Source: Platerodrilus igneus (taxonomy: Eukaryota; Arthropoda; Insecta; Coleoptera; Lycidae). From it: 64,000 nt of DNA. Positions 22,701 through 32,360 of this stretch are shown here, piece by piece. How positions within the stretch are numbered: position 1 is the first letter of the stretch; every line of letters begins with the position of its first letter. The position numbers and the translations under genes were made by a program. Under the pieces are notes generated by a model, which was given only the letters and a program-made list of their open reading frames with translations, did no database searches and was not told the origin of the DNA. The stretch covers positions 9,946,001-10,010,000 of the forward strand of contig JARFIW010001104.1 of NCBI GenBank assembly GCA_036346225.1, given 5' to 3'.

Positions 22701-23510
22701 GGAAATGGAAATGATTTCCAGCTTTTAATATGAAGCAATTTATTGATGCAGTATAAAATTATATACGAAGGCAAACAGAAGATATTAAGTATAATAAACC
22801 GACATTGCAGCTGTTCGTGTACGCATCATCGACCCTGGTTTTGACGTAGATGGTAGAATCTGAACGACCCTATGGAAGAATCGGCGCTATTTGTTTTGCT
22901 GAATGTCTTTCGGAGATGGGTCAAGTGTCAGAAATTTTCTAAGCTCCCGACTTTATTAAGGTGCACTCGGTGGATCGTCTGTACCAATCCCAATCGTATA
23001 TATATTAAATTTTTCTTCTGCGTTATTTGTGTTTTCTAAGTCAGCTCGCATGGTGGACTTTATTTATGTCTTGTTTATAATTTACAGGACAAAATTACCT
23101 AATTTGTTTGGTATAAACATTTAATTTATACGTACTTTATTGCGATTGGTGTTTTTAATAAACAAGATCAAATAGGTTGTTTACATTTGGTCATTGCACG
23201 TTAAAGTTTACAAATTCAGGTTTCTATTAATTATTAAATGTAGTTTTGAGATATACGGAATGTAGTTATGTGGTTGTTTTCAAGTCATACTGAGATACAC
23301 AAAATTTATGTAGAAACAATCTTTTAAATCTTAATTGCTTTGGTTTAATGTTATAAATATGCTAATGCGACAGCTTTTGTCGTTTGAGAAGTATTGATAA
23401 AATAAGATCAACATTTACTGTCCATAAGATTTTATAAAAAAAGTTAAGAGATATTGTTTAGGTGCGACGTTAATACCAAGTTCTACACCGCTGATGCGAA
23501 ATGCATTTAG
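19791..23510. other. 3.7 kb without recognisable genes
   Basis: AT-rich sequence. No reading frame beyond 67 codons and no protein motif recognised on either strand. The only structure noted is the inverted repeat at 20916-20940. It may be unique intergenic DNA or very old repeats. Confidence 0.5.
20916..20940. repeat. Perfect 9-bp inverted repeat
   Basis: CTATGAGAA, loop AGTCAAC, TTCTCATAG. Isolated in gene-free sequence. Confidence 0.7.
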
Positions 23511-24146
23511 CAGGGTGTCTACCCACATGGAAAACATGGATAACCTGGAAAAGTTAGGGAAGTTTATTTGGACTGGAAAAGTTAGGGAAAATTCAGGGAA
23601 ATTCGCATTTCTTTGGTGAATGTCTGGAGTAAAGAAAATCTATTTAAAAATATTTATTTTCCTTTTTTCACTTATAAAATGTAGCCTGCTAGAATAAAGT
23701 ATGTGTTCTTTCCTCTCCTTAAACCAGTTCTCCATACCGCCTTTATCCACTGATTAGCAGTCTGAACAAAAGGTGCACACATTCCAATCTTTCCAAAACC
23801 AGAAATGTTCACCCAGGCAACAACAAACAATGGCAGTTAATTCATGGGAGGGAGGACAGGTTGCTTCTACAATTTTCAATAAGAAGCTCTGTTCGGTTCT
23901 TTTTATACTGAACTATTGTAATTGTAGATGACCTCTTTCCAAGAAAGGGTAAAGTATACTTAACTAGTTTACAGATTATACTATTGCACACAGAGTTATT
24001 CTGTGTATTTCTTAGATGAAGTAAGTTCTTCTAAAGGAGGTGTTAGTGGTTGTAAATGTAAAACATCAATCAAATACTTCCTTAATGAGCAAGTAACTAA
24101 AGCTGAAATAGACTGGGGTTTTCGTACAGTTATGGCACATTCCCTC
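23511..24146 (+). pseudogene. hAT-like element, left part
   Basis: The left end CAGGGTGTCTACCCA looks like a hAT-type terminus (CAG start) and is followed by the AAAACATGGA..ACCTGGAAAAG repeat-like leader often seen in this group. From 24000 the plus strand reads SKGGVSGCKCKTSIKYFLNE and TKAEIDWGFRTVMAHS, which resembles the pre-catalytic part of a transposon protein family found widely in invertebrates. Coding sequence stops at 24146 where the BEL/Pao element is inserted and continues from 29640. The hAT assignment is inferred from terminus and layout. Confidence 0.5.
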
Positions 24147-24513
24147 TGTTGCGGTTTGGTTTTAGAAATAAGGGGCTTCAAATTTTGGAACTTCTCTTAA
24201 ATGACGTTGTACTGGCTAATTGTTCTGTTTATTTATCACAAAGCAGAAATTTATAAGGGTACATTGAATAAAAGAGATGGTGGTGTTCAAAATTTTCCTA
24301 AAATTAACAATAAAAATCTTTTGCATTAAACAACAACATTAGCTTACACTTGTGCCCTTTATACCTATTTTATGGAGTTTATATACAACAAGTTCTTTGA
24401 CAGCTGTAATTAAAACTTGTCACTCTCAATTTCTTTTCAGGGCCAAGCGTATAAATAATAAAATAATTAATTCACAAGCAAGCTACTATGGGAGCTTAAC
24501 AGTTTCAGTAACA
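24147..24513 (-). repeat. BEL/Pao 3' LTR
   Basis: Begins TGTTGCGGTTTGG and ends CAGTTTCAGTAACA on the plus strand. Identical to 29268-29634 with a constant offset of 5,121 bp. It is the 3' LTR because the coding strand is minus. Confidence 0.97.
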
Positions 24514-25189
24514 TTCTCCCCTTCGGTACACTGACGCAGCGCCGCTGTGTTCAGTTTACCTTCTACGTCCAGTACTGCCACTTTCGCTGCCGGGCGTGTG
24601 TAGAACTTATTACCGCACTGCACCACTACCTGTCGTACTTGATCGTCTTTCTTGCTCTTTACCACATCGATAATCTTTCCTTCTTCCAAGAATCTCGATG
24701 CGTGTCATCCATTATCACTACGACGTTTCCAATCGCTATGGGCTGGACAGATTGAAACCATTTCGTTGAACGCGTGATCGTCGGCAGGTATTCTCTAATC
24801 CAGCGGCGCCAGAACATGTTGGCCATTTGCTGTGATAAGTGATACTGGGAGCGAAGACATACGTCGCTTTCAGTTGGATCGATGAGCGGCTTTGAACCTC
24901 GTGACGAGCCCATGAGTAAATGATTCGGGGTTAGAGCCTCCTGATCTTCGGTATCTAGAGAGACGTACGTCAGTGGGCGCGAGTTCACCATACTTTCTGC
25001 TTCCATTAGATAGCACCGCAGTGTTTCATCGTTCGGCCTTTTTGAAGTAACAGATCTTAACAGGGCTATTTTACCGATCTGACCATCCGTTCCCAGCATC
25101 CTCCCATATGGGGCGATGCCGGGGTTGAACAGCCAACGTATTTGGCTAAATTCTCGCCGATAATCGTCGGGTTCCATCAAGTTATACAA
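24486..25189 (-). pseudogene. BEL/Pao integrase, C-terminal part
   Basis: The frame 25189-24659 starts just after the SDNGTNFVG motif and contains NSRPLTYVSLDTEDQEAL, LTPNHLLMG and NMFWRRWIREYLP, all typical of BEL/Pao integrase beyond the core. Around 25090-25120 two compensating frameshifts scramble the stretch that should hold the catalytic Glu; the neighbouring frame still carries GGCWERM. The final part, 24689-24486 in another frame, reads KIIDVVKSKKDDQVRQVVV and ends close to the 3' LTR. It overlaps the LTR edge by design of the family. Confidence 0.85.
24514..24524 (-). promoter_or_regulatory. Polypurine tract
   Basis: On the minus strand GAAGGGGAGAA lies directly before the 3' LTR, where plus-strand DNA synthesis of LTR elements is primed. 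Confidence 0.75.
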
Positions 25190-25958
25190 TGTAATTAAGT
25201 CATTTGCAACGCCGACAAAGTTTGTACCATTATCTGATCTTATTTCGAGTGGAGTTCCTTCGGCTGATAAAATTACGAATGGCCATCCAACAAGAATCCT
25301 TAGTTAGCGAATACACGATTTCAAGATGAATTGCTCGAATAGTCAGGCATGTGAAAAGGGCTACCCATCGCTTTTCCACTCTTCGTCCCACAACTACTTC
25401 TAGATGGCCGAAGTAATCAAGTCCTGTGTAAGTGAAAGGCGCGACGAAGGTTGCCACTCTTGCCGGTGGATGATCTGCCATTCGTGGCGGCATGGGCTTT
25501 GCCCTTTCGACTTTACACAATTGACAGTTCGATCTCACTTGCTGCATACAACGCCTCAACTTTGGGATACAAAATCTTTGTCGAATTTCATTAACAACCA
25601 ATTCGTGATTTTGATGTCCAAATTTGCGGTGGTAGTCGTTTAGTATTAAATAAGTGATCGGATTGTTACGAGGTAAAATTATAGGATTCATGGCGTCGTA
25701 CGTTGCACCAACAACATCCTTCGCCCGTCCTTTTACTCGCAAGATCTTGTGTTGGTCGAGAAAAGGAGTTAGTTTGTAGATTGCGCTCCGCTTATCGATT
25801 GACTTATTAGGATCATTTTTTAGGCTCTTAATTTCTCTTTCGTAGTCTCCGAATTGTAAATGCCTAAAAATTTCTTGTTCCGCTCGTTGTATTTCGTAAA
25901 CTTCAAGCTCGCTAAGATTTTCGTTTGGTTTCGTTCCTTTATAAAAGATTCTTAGCAC
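25190..25958 (-). pseudogene. BEL/Pao integrase, zinc-binding and core domains
   Basis: Reading leftward: an HHCC zinc-binding module (YHRKFGHQNHE...CQLCKVERAKP, about 25490-25640) and then the catalytic core with the first Asp in YTGLDYFGHLEV. The core continues with RAIHLEIVYSLTKDS. A single-base shift near 25255-25270 puts the second Asp (IRSDNGTNFVG, about 25210-25240) in a different frame. The frame start at 25958 (MLRIFYKG) is not a true start; the sequence is part of Pol. Integrase would insert cDNA in the nucleus. Confidence 0.88.
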
Positions 25959-25988
25959 CCATGCTTGAGTTCTTAGAAATCGGCACCA

Positions 25989-26400
25989 TTACGAGAACCG
26001 TTCCGCTTTAGGAACTAGACATGTGTCAATTTGTTCAAAGTGACTCATGGTTGACAGCTTATCTTCGTCCGTTTCTAGTTTTAAATTTTGTGGTAGTTCT
26101 TTCGGCCACTCAGATTCCGGTAGGTTTAAAAACTCTGGCCCAACAAACCATCGACAATTGGAATTAATTTTTGGTTGATCTTTCCACTTCGTCCCTTCAT
26201 CGGCGACGTTCATGCGTGTCGGTACCCACCGCCATTCCTCTACTTTCGTGGTGTCGAGAATTTCACTGACCCGGAAAGCTACAAATTGTCGATATCTACG
26301 GTGATCAGACCGGAGCCATGATAAAACATCCACCGAATCAGACCAAAATACCTGTAGTTCTGGACGAAGCGAATGCGTAGTAATAATCGTAGTTGAAGAT
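25989..26400 (-). pseudogene. BEL/Pao RNase H region
   Basis: On the minus strand, RPELQVFWSDSVDVLSWLRS (about 26310-26370) and then YRQFVAFRVSEILDTTKVEE and WRWVPTRMNVADEGTKW give the RNase H-like part of BEL/Pao Pol. It lies in a different frame from the protease/early RT sequence immediately upstream. The join at about 26395-26415 marks the RT deletion: none of the RT active-site blocks, including YVDD, is present. Confidence 0.85.
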
Positions 26401-27472
26401 TAGCATAAAGCGCTGGATCTTTATTCATTTTTTGCTCAAGGCACAGCAGGCGTTTATATGCCATTTCATAACTATCCGGAAGCTGAATTTTGTCGTATCG
26501 CCATAATAAACCCGAAACGTAGCGTTGCCCAACCTGTTTTGTTTCACTCTTAAGGATGGCGATGGCGCGTTTATCTTCCGTTGTTATTAGAGGAACGTCC
26601 GGTCTTTTAACACCGAAATTGTCAATAGAAAAGTATTCTTGGATTTTCATATGTATGTCGTCGTCCGATGAGCAACTGCAGGCATAAAAATGAGGCTGTG
26701 CATTTGCAGCATTCAATGTGACGTCACCGATTGAACCACAGATAATCCACCCCAACTTCGTTTTAGTCGCAATTGGCTCACCAGGTCTACCTTCCTTGAT
26801 CTTTCTTGGGAGGCTCAGCTCTAAATGTTTAATTCCAATGAGCAGGCGTGGTTTAGCATTCTTGTATTCAGCGATAGGAATGTTTCGTAAGTGTGCCGAC
26901 GTTCCAGGAAATGATTCATAATTAAGTGTTTGTGTTGGAAGATCTAACGATTTAACGGTTCTAACGTCTGACAGTTCATATCTTTTGCTTTTAGGCATAT
27001 CTCCAGAAATATCGAAGGATACTCGTCTACTATTCTCCTCTAAGCGCGTCGTATCACCGGTCCACTTTAGATGAAGTGGCTCGAGTGGTCCGGTGACATC
27101 TAAAATTTGAACAATCTCGTCGTCGACTAGAGTTAAAGTCGAACCTTCGTCAAGGAACGCATAGGTTCTGAGGTATGCTTTCGGTCCGTATAGTATTACT
27201 GGAACGATTCGCATCAGTATCTGAGCCGTCGTCGTTTGATGGAGATTGATAACTTCTTGTTTTGGTGCTCCATTAACGGTTGAATTTTTGATCGCATGCA
27301 GCTTTGTATCATGCAACAGTGGATTATGTTTAAAGATACATCTATCGACACCACATTCTTTATGCACTTTACATCTACCCGCATAGTGAGACCCTAAACA
27401 TTTCCGGCACAGTTTATGTTGTCTTAGTAGTTCCCACCGCTTAGTTTTAGAAGATTCTAAAATAATCGGCAC
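26400..27472 (-). pseudogene. BEL/Pao protease and start of RT
   Basis: The minus-strand frame 27472-26279 opens with zinc-knuckle residues (CRKCLGSHYAGRC, then CGVDRCIFKH). Next is the aspartic protease (AFLDEGSTLTLVD, catalytic Asp at about residue 107), then KLGWIICGSI and the DIHMKIQEYFSIDNFGV linker. It reaches the first conserved part of RT (YVSGLLWRYDKIQLPDSY and KRLLCLEQKMNKDPALY) before the deletion joint. It overlaps gag by 16 bp in another frame. The protease processes Gag-Pol. Most of this frame is intact, but the polyprotein cannot make RT. Confidence 0.88.
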
Positions 27473-28767
27473 TCGTTTACACTATGAATGCCGTCGTTAC
27501 AGAGTGAACATTTATTAGTGTGTGGGTGCCTGTCTTTATCTCTCGATAACACCCGGTTTTCCAAACTTAAGGAATGTGCATTGTGAATCGATTGCTTACG
27601 AATCTCGGGACGTTTATTTTTATACACTTCGTTAGGTTGCTTTACAACAGCGATACTTCCAACACTTTCTGATAACTCTGAGATCCATGTAGTGAACATA
27701 ATTAAGTCAGGATTCGCTTGCGCAGCTTTATATTTTGCCCATTCCAGTTGTAAGGTTCCAGACAGTTTACTAACAATCGTCCGCATTAGTGCAAAGTTTG
27801 TGAGCATATCGTGTAGTCCCGCTGCGCGCATTGTTATTACAGTATGTTGGACAGTCACGGCGAATTCTTGCACCGATTGAAGGTGCTCTTGTGAAACGTT
27901 GTTACACGATTCAATTTGATTGACCACAGCATCCAAAATAAGCTCTGGTCTTCCAAATTGAATTTCTAAAGCTCTCATTACTTGCGGCAGCGTTCCAGGG
28001 AAGTTATAGAAGCTTTGTACAAGACGTTGTGCTCGACCTTCCAGACAGGTTTGCAAGCGGCTTAAATTGTCATCATCTAGGAGATGACACTCTAACGTCG
28101 TACGCTTGAACCAGGAGATGAACATCGGCCATTTATCCGGTTCACCGCCGAATTTCATGCAGTGTTTCGGCAGAATTTGTCTCATAGCAATTTGTTGCAT
28201 TGTTATTCGTTCTACGCCTGTCTCATTCTGACTCGGTTTGCCGCCGATGGAAAGAAAATACTCGTTTTCTCTACTGGAAAGCCATGGCGTAAACGCTTTC
28301 AAAGCAGAAGGCGTGTCCCGATCGCACGTCACATGCAAGTTATGATGTGAGGAGGTTCTCCGTAACACCGCTGGTTTTAAATTAGCGTTAGAGTCACTTA
28401 TTTGGTGTTTAGCGAGAACCCTTTGTTGATGTTCTTCATTTATTTGCGATTTCTCGAATGGTTGTTCGTCTACCCAGGACGAAACTTTCTGCTCAGTAGC
28501 AGCCAATAAATCACTTTCGTCAGATATGTCTGTTTCCTCATCACAAAATTGCTGATCAACTTCAAAGCCCTTTTTTAAGAATTCTAAACGTAGACCCAGT
28601 TCGGCATTTAACTGCTGGTGGGCCAGTTTTCGTTTTGAAATCGATTTATTAGATTTGTTCATCACTGACGATTTGTTACCACTAACCTGTGCCCGACCCG
28701 GAAGCAACCGTGGGTAGGGTGCACATAGTTTAGAAACTGCTTTAGTAGTTATTTCTTCGGACACCAC
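27457..28767 (-). CDS. BEL/Pao Gag polyprotein segment
   Basis: A 436-codon minus-strand frame, the longest in the window. It starts with a basic, polar region, has a coiled-coil-like part, then the DUF1759 Gag domain (MKFGGEPDKWPMFISWFKRT at about residues 209-228, LQTCLEGRAQRLVQSFYNFP). It ends with a CCHC knuckle (CSLCNDGIHSVNEC). Gag forms the particle and binds element RNA. The Met used here may not be the true start, since the frame stays open upstream for about ten further codons and a PHD/coiled-coil region precedes it. The change of frame at the knuckle separates it from Pol. Confidence 0.88.
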   Translation of the reverse strand: MVSEEITTKAVSKLCAPYPRLLPGRAQVSGNKSSVMNKSNKSISKRKLAHQQLNAELGLRLEFLKKGFEVDQQFCDEETDISDESDLLAATEQKVSSWVDEQPFEKSQINEEHQQRVLAKHQISDSNANLKPAVLRRTSSHHNLHVTCDRDTPSALKAFTPWLSSRENEYFLSIGGKPSQNETGVERITMQQIAMRQILPKHCMKFGGEPDKWPMFISWFKRTTLECHLLDDDNLSRLQTCLEGRAQRLVQSFYNFPGTLPQVMRALEIQFGRPELILDAVVNQIESCNNVSQEHLQSVQEFAVTVQHTVITMRAAGLHDMLTNFALMRTIVSKLSGTLQLEWAKYKAAQANPDLIMFTTWISELSESVGSIAVVKQPNEVYKNKRPEIRKQSIHNAHSLSLENRVLSRDKDRHPHTNKCSLCNDGIHSVNECRLF

Positions 28768-28802
28768 ATTACTAGGCTTACTATTTTCGATGGGGTTACT
28801 AG

Positions 28803-29158
28803 GATTGCTTAACCCTCGAATACTCCGCTAATACGGTAATTGCCCGTCGGGTCTGTGCTTGACACAGCTTGCTGTTTGAGACTAGCTTGAAGTTGTGCCA
28901 CCAGAGCCCTCAACTCCATCACCTCCTCTTGTTGTCGTTTCACTTCAGCTACTAATTGCGGGTTGCTGTCGCGTGATTGATCGACATCGGCCTGTTTGTC
29001 ATGTGCAAGTTTACTTGTACATACTGTACAACTCAGTCTCGATCTTCTACCGCTTCATCTACCGCTACACAGTTGAAATGGAACCATTTGTCACATATGT
29101 CACAAGCGACCATAAACTTTGTGTCAGGATTTTTACACATCGCGCAATTATTCGTCAT
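28803..29158 (-). pseudogene. PHD-like zinc finger plus coiled coil upstream of Gag
   Basis: On the minus strand an ATG at 29158 opens a 41-codon frame with Cys/His spaced like a PHD finger: CAMC, then CDIC, then WFHFNC. It stops at about 29034. The next frame supplies the last pair (LSCTVC) and then a heptad-rich stretch (VKRQQEEVMELRALVAQLQ). One more single-base shift near 28805 separates it from the gag frame. PHD fingers bind histone tails; in an LTR element this could aid chromatin targeting, which is inference. The three pieces appear to be one N-terminal extension of Gag broken by two small indels. Confidence 0.6.
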
Positions 29159-29267
29159 TGTACTGTTTTAAGCGGTTGTTACACTGTTATCCAATACCTT
29201 TTCGAGTTAGTATTGGGGCTGCCCTTCAACCTACCTTCCAGTTCAATAAAAGTGAAAATTTTGAATT

Positions 29268-29634
29268 TGTTGCGGTTTGGTTTTAGAAATAAGGGGCTTC
29301 AAATTTTGGAACTTCTCTTAAATGACGTTGTACTGGCTAATTGTTCTGTTTATTTATCACAAAGCAGAAATTTATAAGGGTACATTGAATAAAAGAGATG
29401 GTGGTGTTCAAAATTTTCCTAAAATTAACAATAAAAATCTTTTGCATTAAACAACAACATTAGCTTACACTTGTGCCCTTTATACCTATTTTATGGAGTT
29501 TATATACAACAAGTTCTTTGACAGCTGTAATTAAAACTTGTCACTCTCAATTTCTTTTCAGGGCCAAGCGTATAAATAATAAAATAATTAATTCACAAGC
29601 AAGCTACTATGGGAGCTTAACAGTTTCAGTAACA
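29268..29634 (-). repeat. BEL/Pao 5' LTR
   Basis: Identical to 24147-24513. On the minus strand it starts TGTTACTGAAACTG. It should contain the promoter driving the element; a TATA-like motif lies inside. Confidence 0.97.
29498..29507 (-). promoter_or_regulatory. TATA-like box in 5' LTR
   Basis: GTATATAAAC on the minus strand, the likely core promoter of the BEL/Pao element; same motif at 24377-24386 in the 3' LTR. Confidence 0.5.
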
Positions 29635-29639
29635 CCCTC

Positions 29640-30240
29640 TTTTTATTCAAATTAGAATTTTCCTGATATTTGTAAACTAATGTTTCCCAACAATGAGAGC
29701 TAAGAAATTTCAACTGGAAAAAAATAAAACATCGTATACCATTTGTTTTGGATTGGCTCTTTTGCTTAAAAATGAATTATCAGCTGTTCTTTCCTCTTTA
29801 AACTCATATGGTTTATGTTTAGATGAATCTTTAACCAAAGTTGTACAGAAGATTCAAACGGACATACATGCCAGATTTTGGCAAAAACATGTGAATGCAG
29901 TTACAACAGGTTATTTAAGATCAGTTTCCCTTTGGCATGCGGATGCAATATCCTTTCTGATTGCTCTAAAAAATTCTGTTCCATCATCAGATATGAAGAA
30001 AATACTCCAATTATCTACGGATGAGTCAAATGTTAATCATAGATTACATTTATTGCTACAACATGATCTAAACCTAAACCTGCTCTACCTGCTGGCTCTA
30101 AATTTCTTTTGCATATTGTACCCTGTGGCCTCCACATCGTCCATGGTGCTTTTAAAACAGGACATCAAAGTACATACTGGGATCTAAATAAATTTCTCTA
30201 TCCTGTGTTACATGCCAAACTGGTCATGCATCATGTTTTA
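29640..30240 (+). pseudogene. hAT-like element, right part
   Basis: Continues the gene interrupted at 24146. The frame from 29693 reads KFQLEKNKTSYTICFGLA, then YGLCLDESLTKVVQKIQTDI (a likely catalytic-Asp region), RFWQKHVNAVTTGYLRS and KKILQLSTDESNVNHR. In the shifted frame after 30130 comes CGLHIVHGAFKTGHQ-like sequence. The pattern (acidic residue in a short strand, then an SxDG-like block) resembles hAT-type transposases. The frame is broken by small indels. The right terminus is not found. Confidence 0.5.
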
Positions 30241-31499
30241 GGTTAAGAGATACTTCGTAGGTTAATTGCCGCGTATTTTTTGAAATGATAGGTTATCTTC
30301 CGCCGTTGGTGACGGTTGAGTCTGCGCAGAAGGAATGCGGAAGTGCGCGAGTCGAGGAAGCGGCATTAAGTAAATGGACATGCACGAAGCAACAAGTGTG
30401 GAAGTGCGGTGTGGTTTTTATAAGAAGCTATGTAGTTTCCTTTTATCTTCCTTTACTTTATCGTACCCGCTACCTGTTTCCTTCCAATCCCCTACAAGAA
30501 GCAATATGAATACGAAGATCAACGGATAATAATTTGATATTCGACTCGGCGAACTACGAAAACCATCCCACGTGGTGAATCCTGAGATGAGAGATTCCGA
30601 GATATACATATCACGTAAGTAATTTGAACACTACCTAAAATGTGCATGTAAATTGACATCGACATTGCGATTGCATCATCCTTGAAATGTAGCTTTCTTT
30701 GTCTTCGATCTGGTGAAGTTCGTGCATAATTTTAATCAAGAAGCAATCCTTGTAAAGGAGCTTTGTACTGAAAGTTTAAAGATTTAGGAAACTGTTTGGT
30801 CCAGAATTAACTCGAGACTCTTGAAACCAATGTAAGATTAGTTTTTAAGATGTGTATTTGTCAGTAAAGGATTATAAGAAAATATTTGAATCGGGTTTCT
30901 TTTTGTATTTCCTAATTTTATTGTGAGAAGTTTAATTAATTCATAGACTCATTTAGGATATTATTTATAACAAAGGGCAATTTACAAGCATCTTCGATAC
31001 TATGTATATTTTTAAAGAAATAGACTCGGTAGTGAGAGTAACCTGACCTAGGAAATTCAAGTAACTTTATTCTCAGTGTAAGTTGAAGCTTTTGTTTTGT
31101 GTTTTATACTGCAATGATGTTCATTTTTCAATATTATTATATGTAAAAATAGTTGTACTCTAAACATTTTAAGGTTTAATCTACTAATTTGATCGAACAG
31201 GATGGTGTTTGTTCTACCAACTAAAATATCCGAGGAAGTGGTTTCTTTTATTTAGATAGGAGATTCTAGATCTGTTCTATAGGGAAGTTTACTTCACTAT
31301 CAGCAGAACATTGACGACCTAACTATAGGGACACGATTCCACGAAAGTTCCGCTATCTTAGCACACAAGATAAAGTTGGGGACTCAACTATAGTAGCTCG
31401 ATTCGACATTCAGGTGATTTGGTTTTGAAAAAGATAAAGAGTAAGGGCGTTAATCTGTTATAGTAGGTTAAAAAATTTTTGTGTAAATTTTATAAAAAA
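30241..31499. other. Unassigned, possible LTR and leader of the gypsy-like element
   Basis: No coding similarity. The stretch GTTGGGGACTCAACTATAG near 31375 and the gag beginning after 31500 suggest this could be 5' LTR and leader of a Ty3/gypsy-like element, but I found no second LTR. Confidence 0.3.
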
Positions 31500-32360
31500 A
31501 CCTTTGATGTGTTAGAATGAGGAAAATGCACGAGAGAATTGCTTAGATCAGAATGGATGCTGATTGGGTCTGATGATAGTTTCTTAGTCGAGGATTCTGA
31601 AGCGAAGAGGATTGAAGATCTGGATAGCCAAACAAAAAGTGAAGCGCAAGGAAAAGCCGAGCCTAGTATGATGGACATGATATAAAGTATAAAACAGGAA
31701 TTAAAACAAAGTCCGGAAAAAATTAGTCGAGAATCTAAACACAATCTTGAAACGTTACGCGAAGATTTCTGTCACGAATTAAAACAAGATCGAGAAGAAA
31801 TCATATAGGAATTAAAACAGGTTAGATAATTTTACACTTTTCATGAGACAAGAGGTACAAGAAGTGGTTAACTCGATTTTGCCAGAGGCAAAACTAATGT
31901 TGGTCGCACTACGGATATTCTACAATAAACTGTAGAGAAAAACGAGAAGAATACGAGGGTGGCATTTAGTGAAGTTAGCAAAAATATTGATAAACTGGGG
32001 GTAAAAGTAGACATCTTGAGATGATGTTAATAATAGTTAACTATAGTAGTAATGTCATTTCCTTGGAACAATTTTCCAAATTTAATGGGAATGGGAGAAT
32101 CAATCCCAAAATATTTTTAAACGACTTAAAGGTTATAGTAGCAACTATTAAAGATGCGCAACAGAATTTAAAAGTGGTACTATCAATGCTAAAAAGCAAC
32201 GCGAAAGTTTGGTTTAGTTTGGTAAAGACGGGGATAGAGACGTTTGAAGAATTTGACCGGAAATTTTTGAACTATTACTGGGGGAACGATGAACCTACTT
32301 CAGAGAGGCTCGCGGTTATAAAAGTTAATCGAATGTTGAATGAAGTCAGTCTTAATTGAA
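31500..32360 (+). pseudogene. Ty3/gypsy-like gag remnant
   Basis: From 32021 the plus strand gives KFNGNGRINPKIFLNDLKVI, then KSNAKVWFSLVKTGIETFEE and FLNYYWGNDEPTSERLAVIK, the capsid region of gypsy-like Gag (WF...F..F...F...YW spacing). Upstream, 31600-31840, is a stop-interrupted helical stretch rich in ELKQ repeats, matching the coiled-coil N-terminal part of these proteins. Pol domains are not seen downstream. Stops are frequent, so the copy is old. Confidence 0.65.

Larger units (their letters stand above)
24147..29634 (-). mobile_element. Young BEL/Pao retrotransposon, RT-deleted
   Basis: Two LTRs of 367 bp, identical at every base I compared, bracket a gag-protease-RNase H-integrase internal region on the minus strand. 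The five bases CCCTC occur just outside both ends (24142-24146 and 29635-29639) as target duplication. LTR termini are TGTT...AACA. The element is 5,488 bp, shorter than usual for BEL/Pao, because the reverse transcriptase core is missing; several frameshifts also break the frames. It sits inside a hAT-like gene. Confidence 0.95.
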
